Source: Azoarcus sp.
GTDB taxonomy: Bacteria > Pseudomonadota > Gammaproteobacteria > Burkholderiales > Rhodocyclaceae
Length of the DNA stretch: 5,789 nt
Assembly: GCA_023230755.1 (NCBI GenBank)
Contig: JALNWS010000228.1
Location: 1-5,789, forward strand
Reading direction: 5' to 3'
Positions 5,694-5,789 of this stretch are shown here, one piece after another. A program made the translations under genes and the position numbers. Numbering within the stretch: position 1 is the stretch's first letter; every line of letters begins with the position of its first letter. The notes under the pieces were generated by a model. The model worked only from the letters and a program-made list of their open reading frames with translations. It did no database searches and was not told the DNA's origin.

Positions 5694-5789
5694 TCCTGCT
5701 TGATCCCGAGTATCGCCATCCTGTAGCCGTCATCCCAGCCGGCGAGTTTTCGCTTCTTGGCGAGGCTGATCTTGCCGAAGGAGGCCGTG
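5667..5789 (-). mobile_element. One end of an insertion sequence, probably ISAs1 family, inside dctM
   Basis: Family similarity in dctM ends exactly where CAGGGGCATTGCAT begins (5667). ISAs1-family elements typically end in CAGGG(C), and a transposase-like frame on the minus strand stops 14 bases inside this border, the expected place for the right end of such an element. The rest of the element, its other inverted repeat and the target duplication lie beyond the window, so the family call rests on the short terminus and the transposase tail only. Confidence 0.6.
5681..5789 (-). CDS. C-terminal fragment of a transposase, probably ISAs1 family (runs off window)
   Basis: The minus strand is open from the right edge to TAA at 5681-5683, giving 35 residues; the 5' part is outside the window. 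The fragment contains ISLAKKRKLAGWDDGYRMAI and ends LGIKQDHDI. The pattern KRK-AGWD--Y---LG resembles the C-terminal tail of ISAs1/H-repeat transposases as I recall them (KRL-AGWD--YLL-VL). Over the 33 codons from 5690 to 5788, third positions on this strand are G/C in 27, against 17 for the codon-aligned frame on the plus strand, which supports the minus reading. The rest of the DDE catalytic region cannot be seen, so the family call is moderate. Confidence 0.55.
   Translation of the reverse strand, partial: TASFGKISLAKKRKLAGWDDGYRMAILGIKQDHDI

Noticed and set aside
5690..5789. Plus-strand open frame MILLDPEYRHPVAV... after the dctM stop
   Set aside because: It is the codon-aligned reverse of the transposase-like frame; third-position G/C is 17 of 33 here against 27 of 33 on the minus strand, and it has no ribosome site.

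Overview
This window looks like chromosomal DNA of a GC-rich Gram-negative proteobacterium. The evidence is strong G/C preference at third codon positions in the left half, a periplasmic solute-binding protein with a Sec signal peptide, and closest recalled resemblance of the transporter to proteobacterial DctPQM. I cannot name the genus. No wholly new system is visible. The interest lies in a stress-solute locus sitting beside a TRAP transporter that an insertion sequence has broken.

Left part (1-2585): an intact aspartate kinase of the specialised ectoine-cluster type (Ask_Ect) reads rightward. It begins right at the window edge, so ectoine biosynthesis genes are expected just upstream. It faces an intact MscS-type mechanosensitive channel gene read leftward, with a GC-rich hairpin between the two stop codons. 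A kinase that feeds ectoine synthesis and a channel that releases solutes on osmotic down-shock would fit one osmoadaptation neighbourhood; that link is inferred.

Middle (2586-3282): about 700 bases with no convincing gene. Base composition drifts from GC-rich to AT-rich. It holds several short inverted repeats, a weak terminator-like hairpin at 3036-3059, and a candidate sigma-54 promoter overlapping a palindrome (3107-3131) upstream of the transporter.

Right part (3283-5789): a TRAP transporter operon dctP-dctQ-dctM. DctP (periplasmic binding protein) and DctQ (small membrane subunit) are intact, with an mRNA hairpin between them; dctQ and dctM overlap by four bases. DctM (large membrane subunit) runs normally for 197 codons and then stops matching its family. 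The break falls at the sequence CAGGGGCATTGCAT, followed by the C-terminal end of a transposase-like frame on the minus strand that runs off the window. I read this as one end of an ISAs1-like insertion sequence inserted in dctM, which should inactivate the transporter. Despite the ectoine-type neighbour, the binding protein looks like a C4-dicarboxylate (DctP) type rather than an ectoine-binding TeaA/UehA type.
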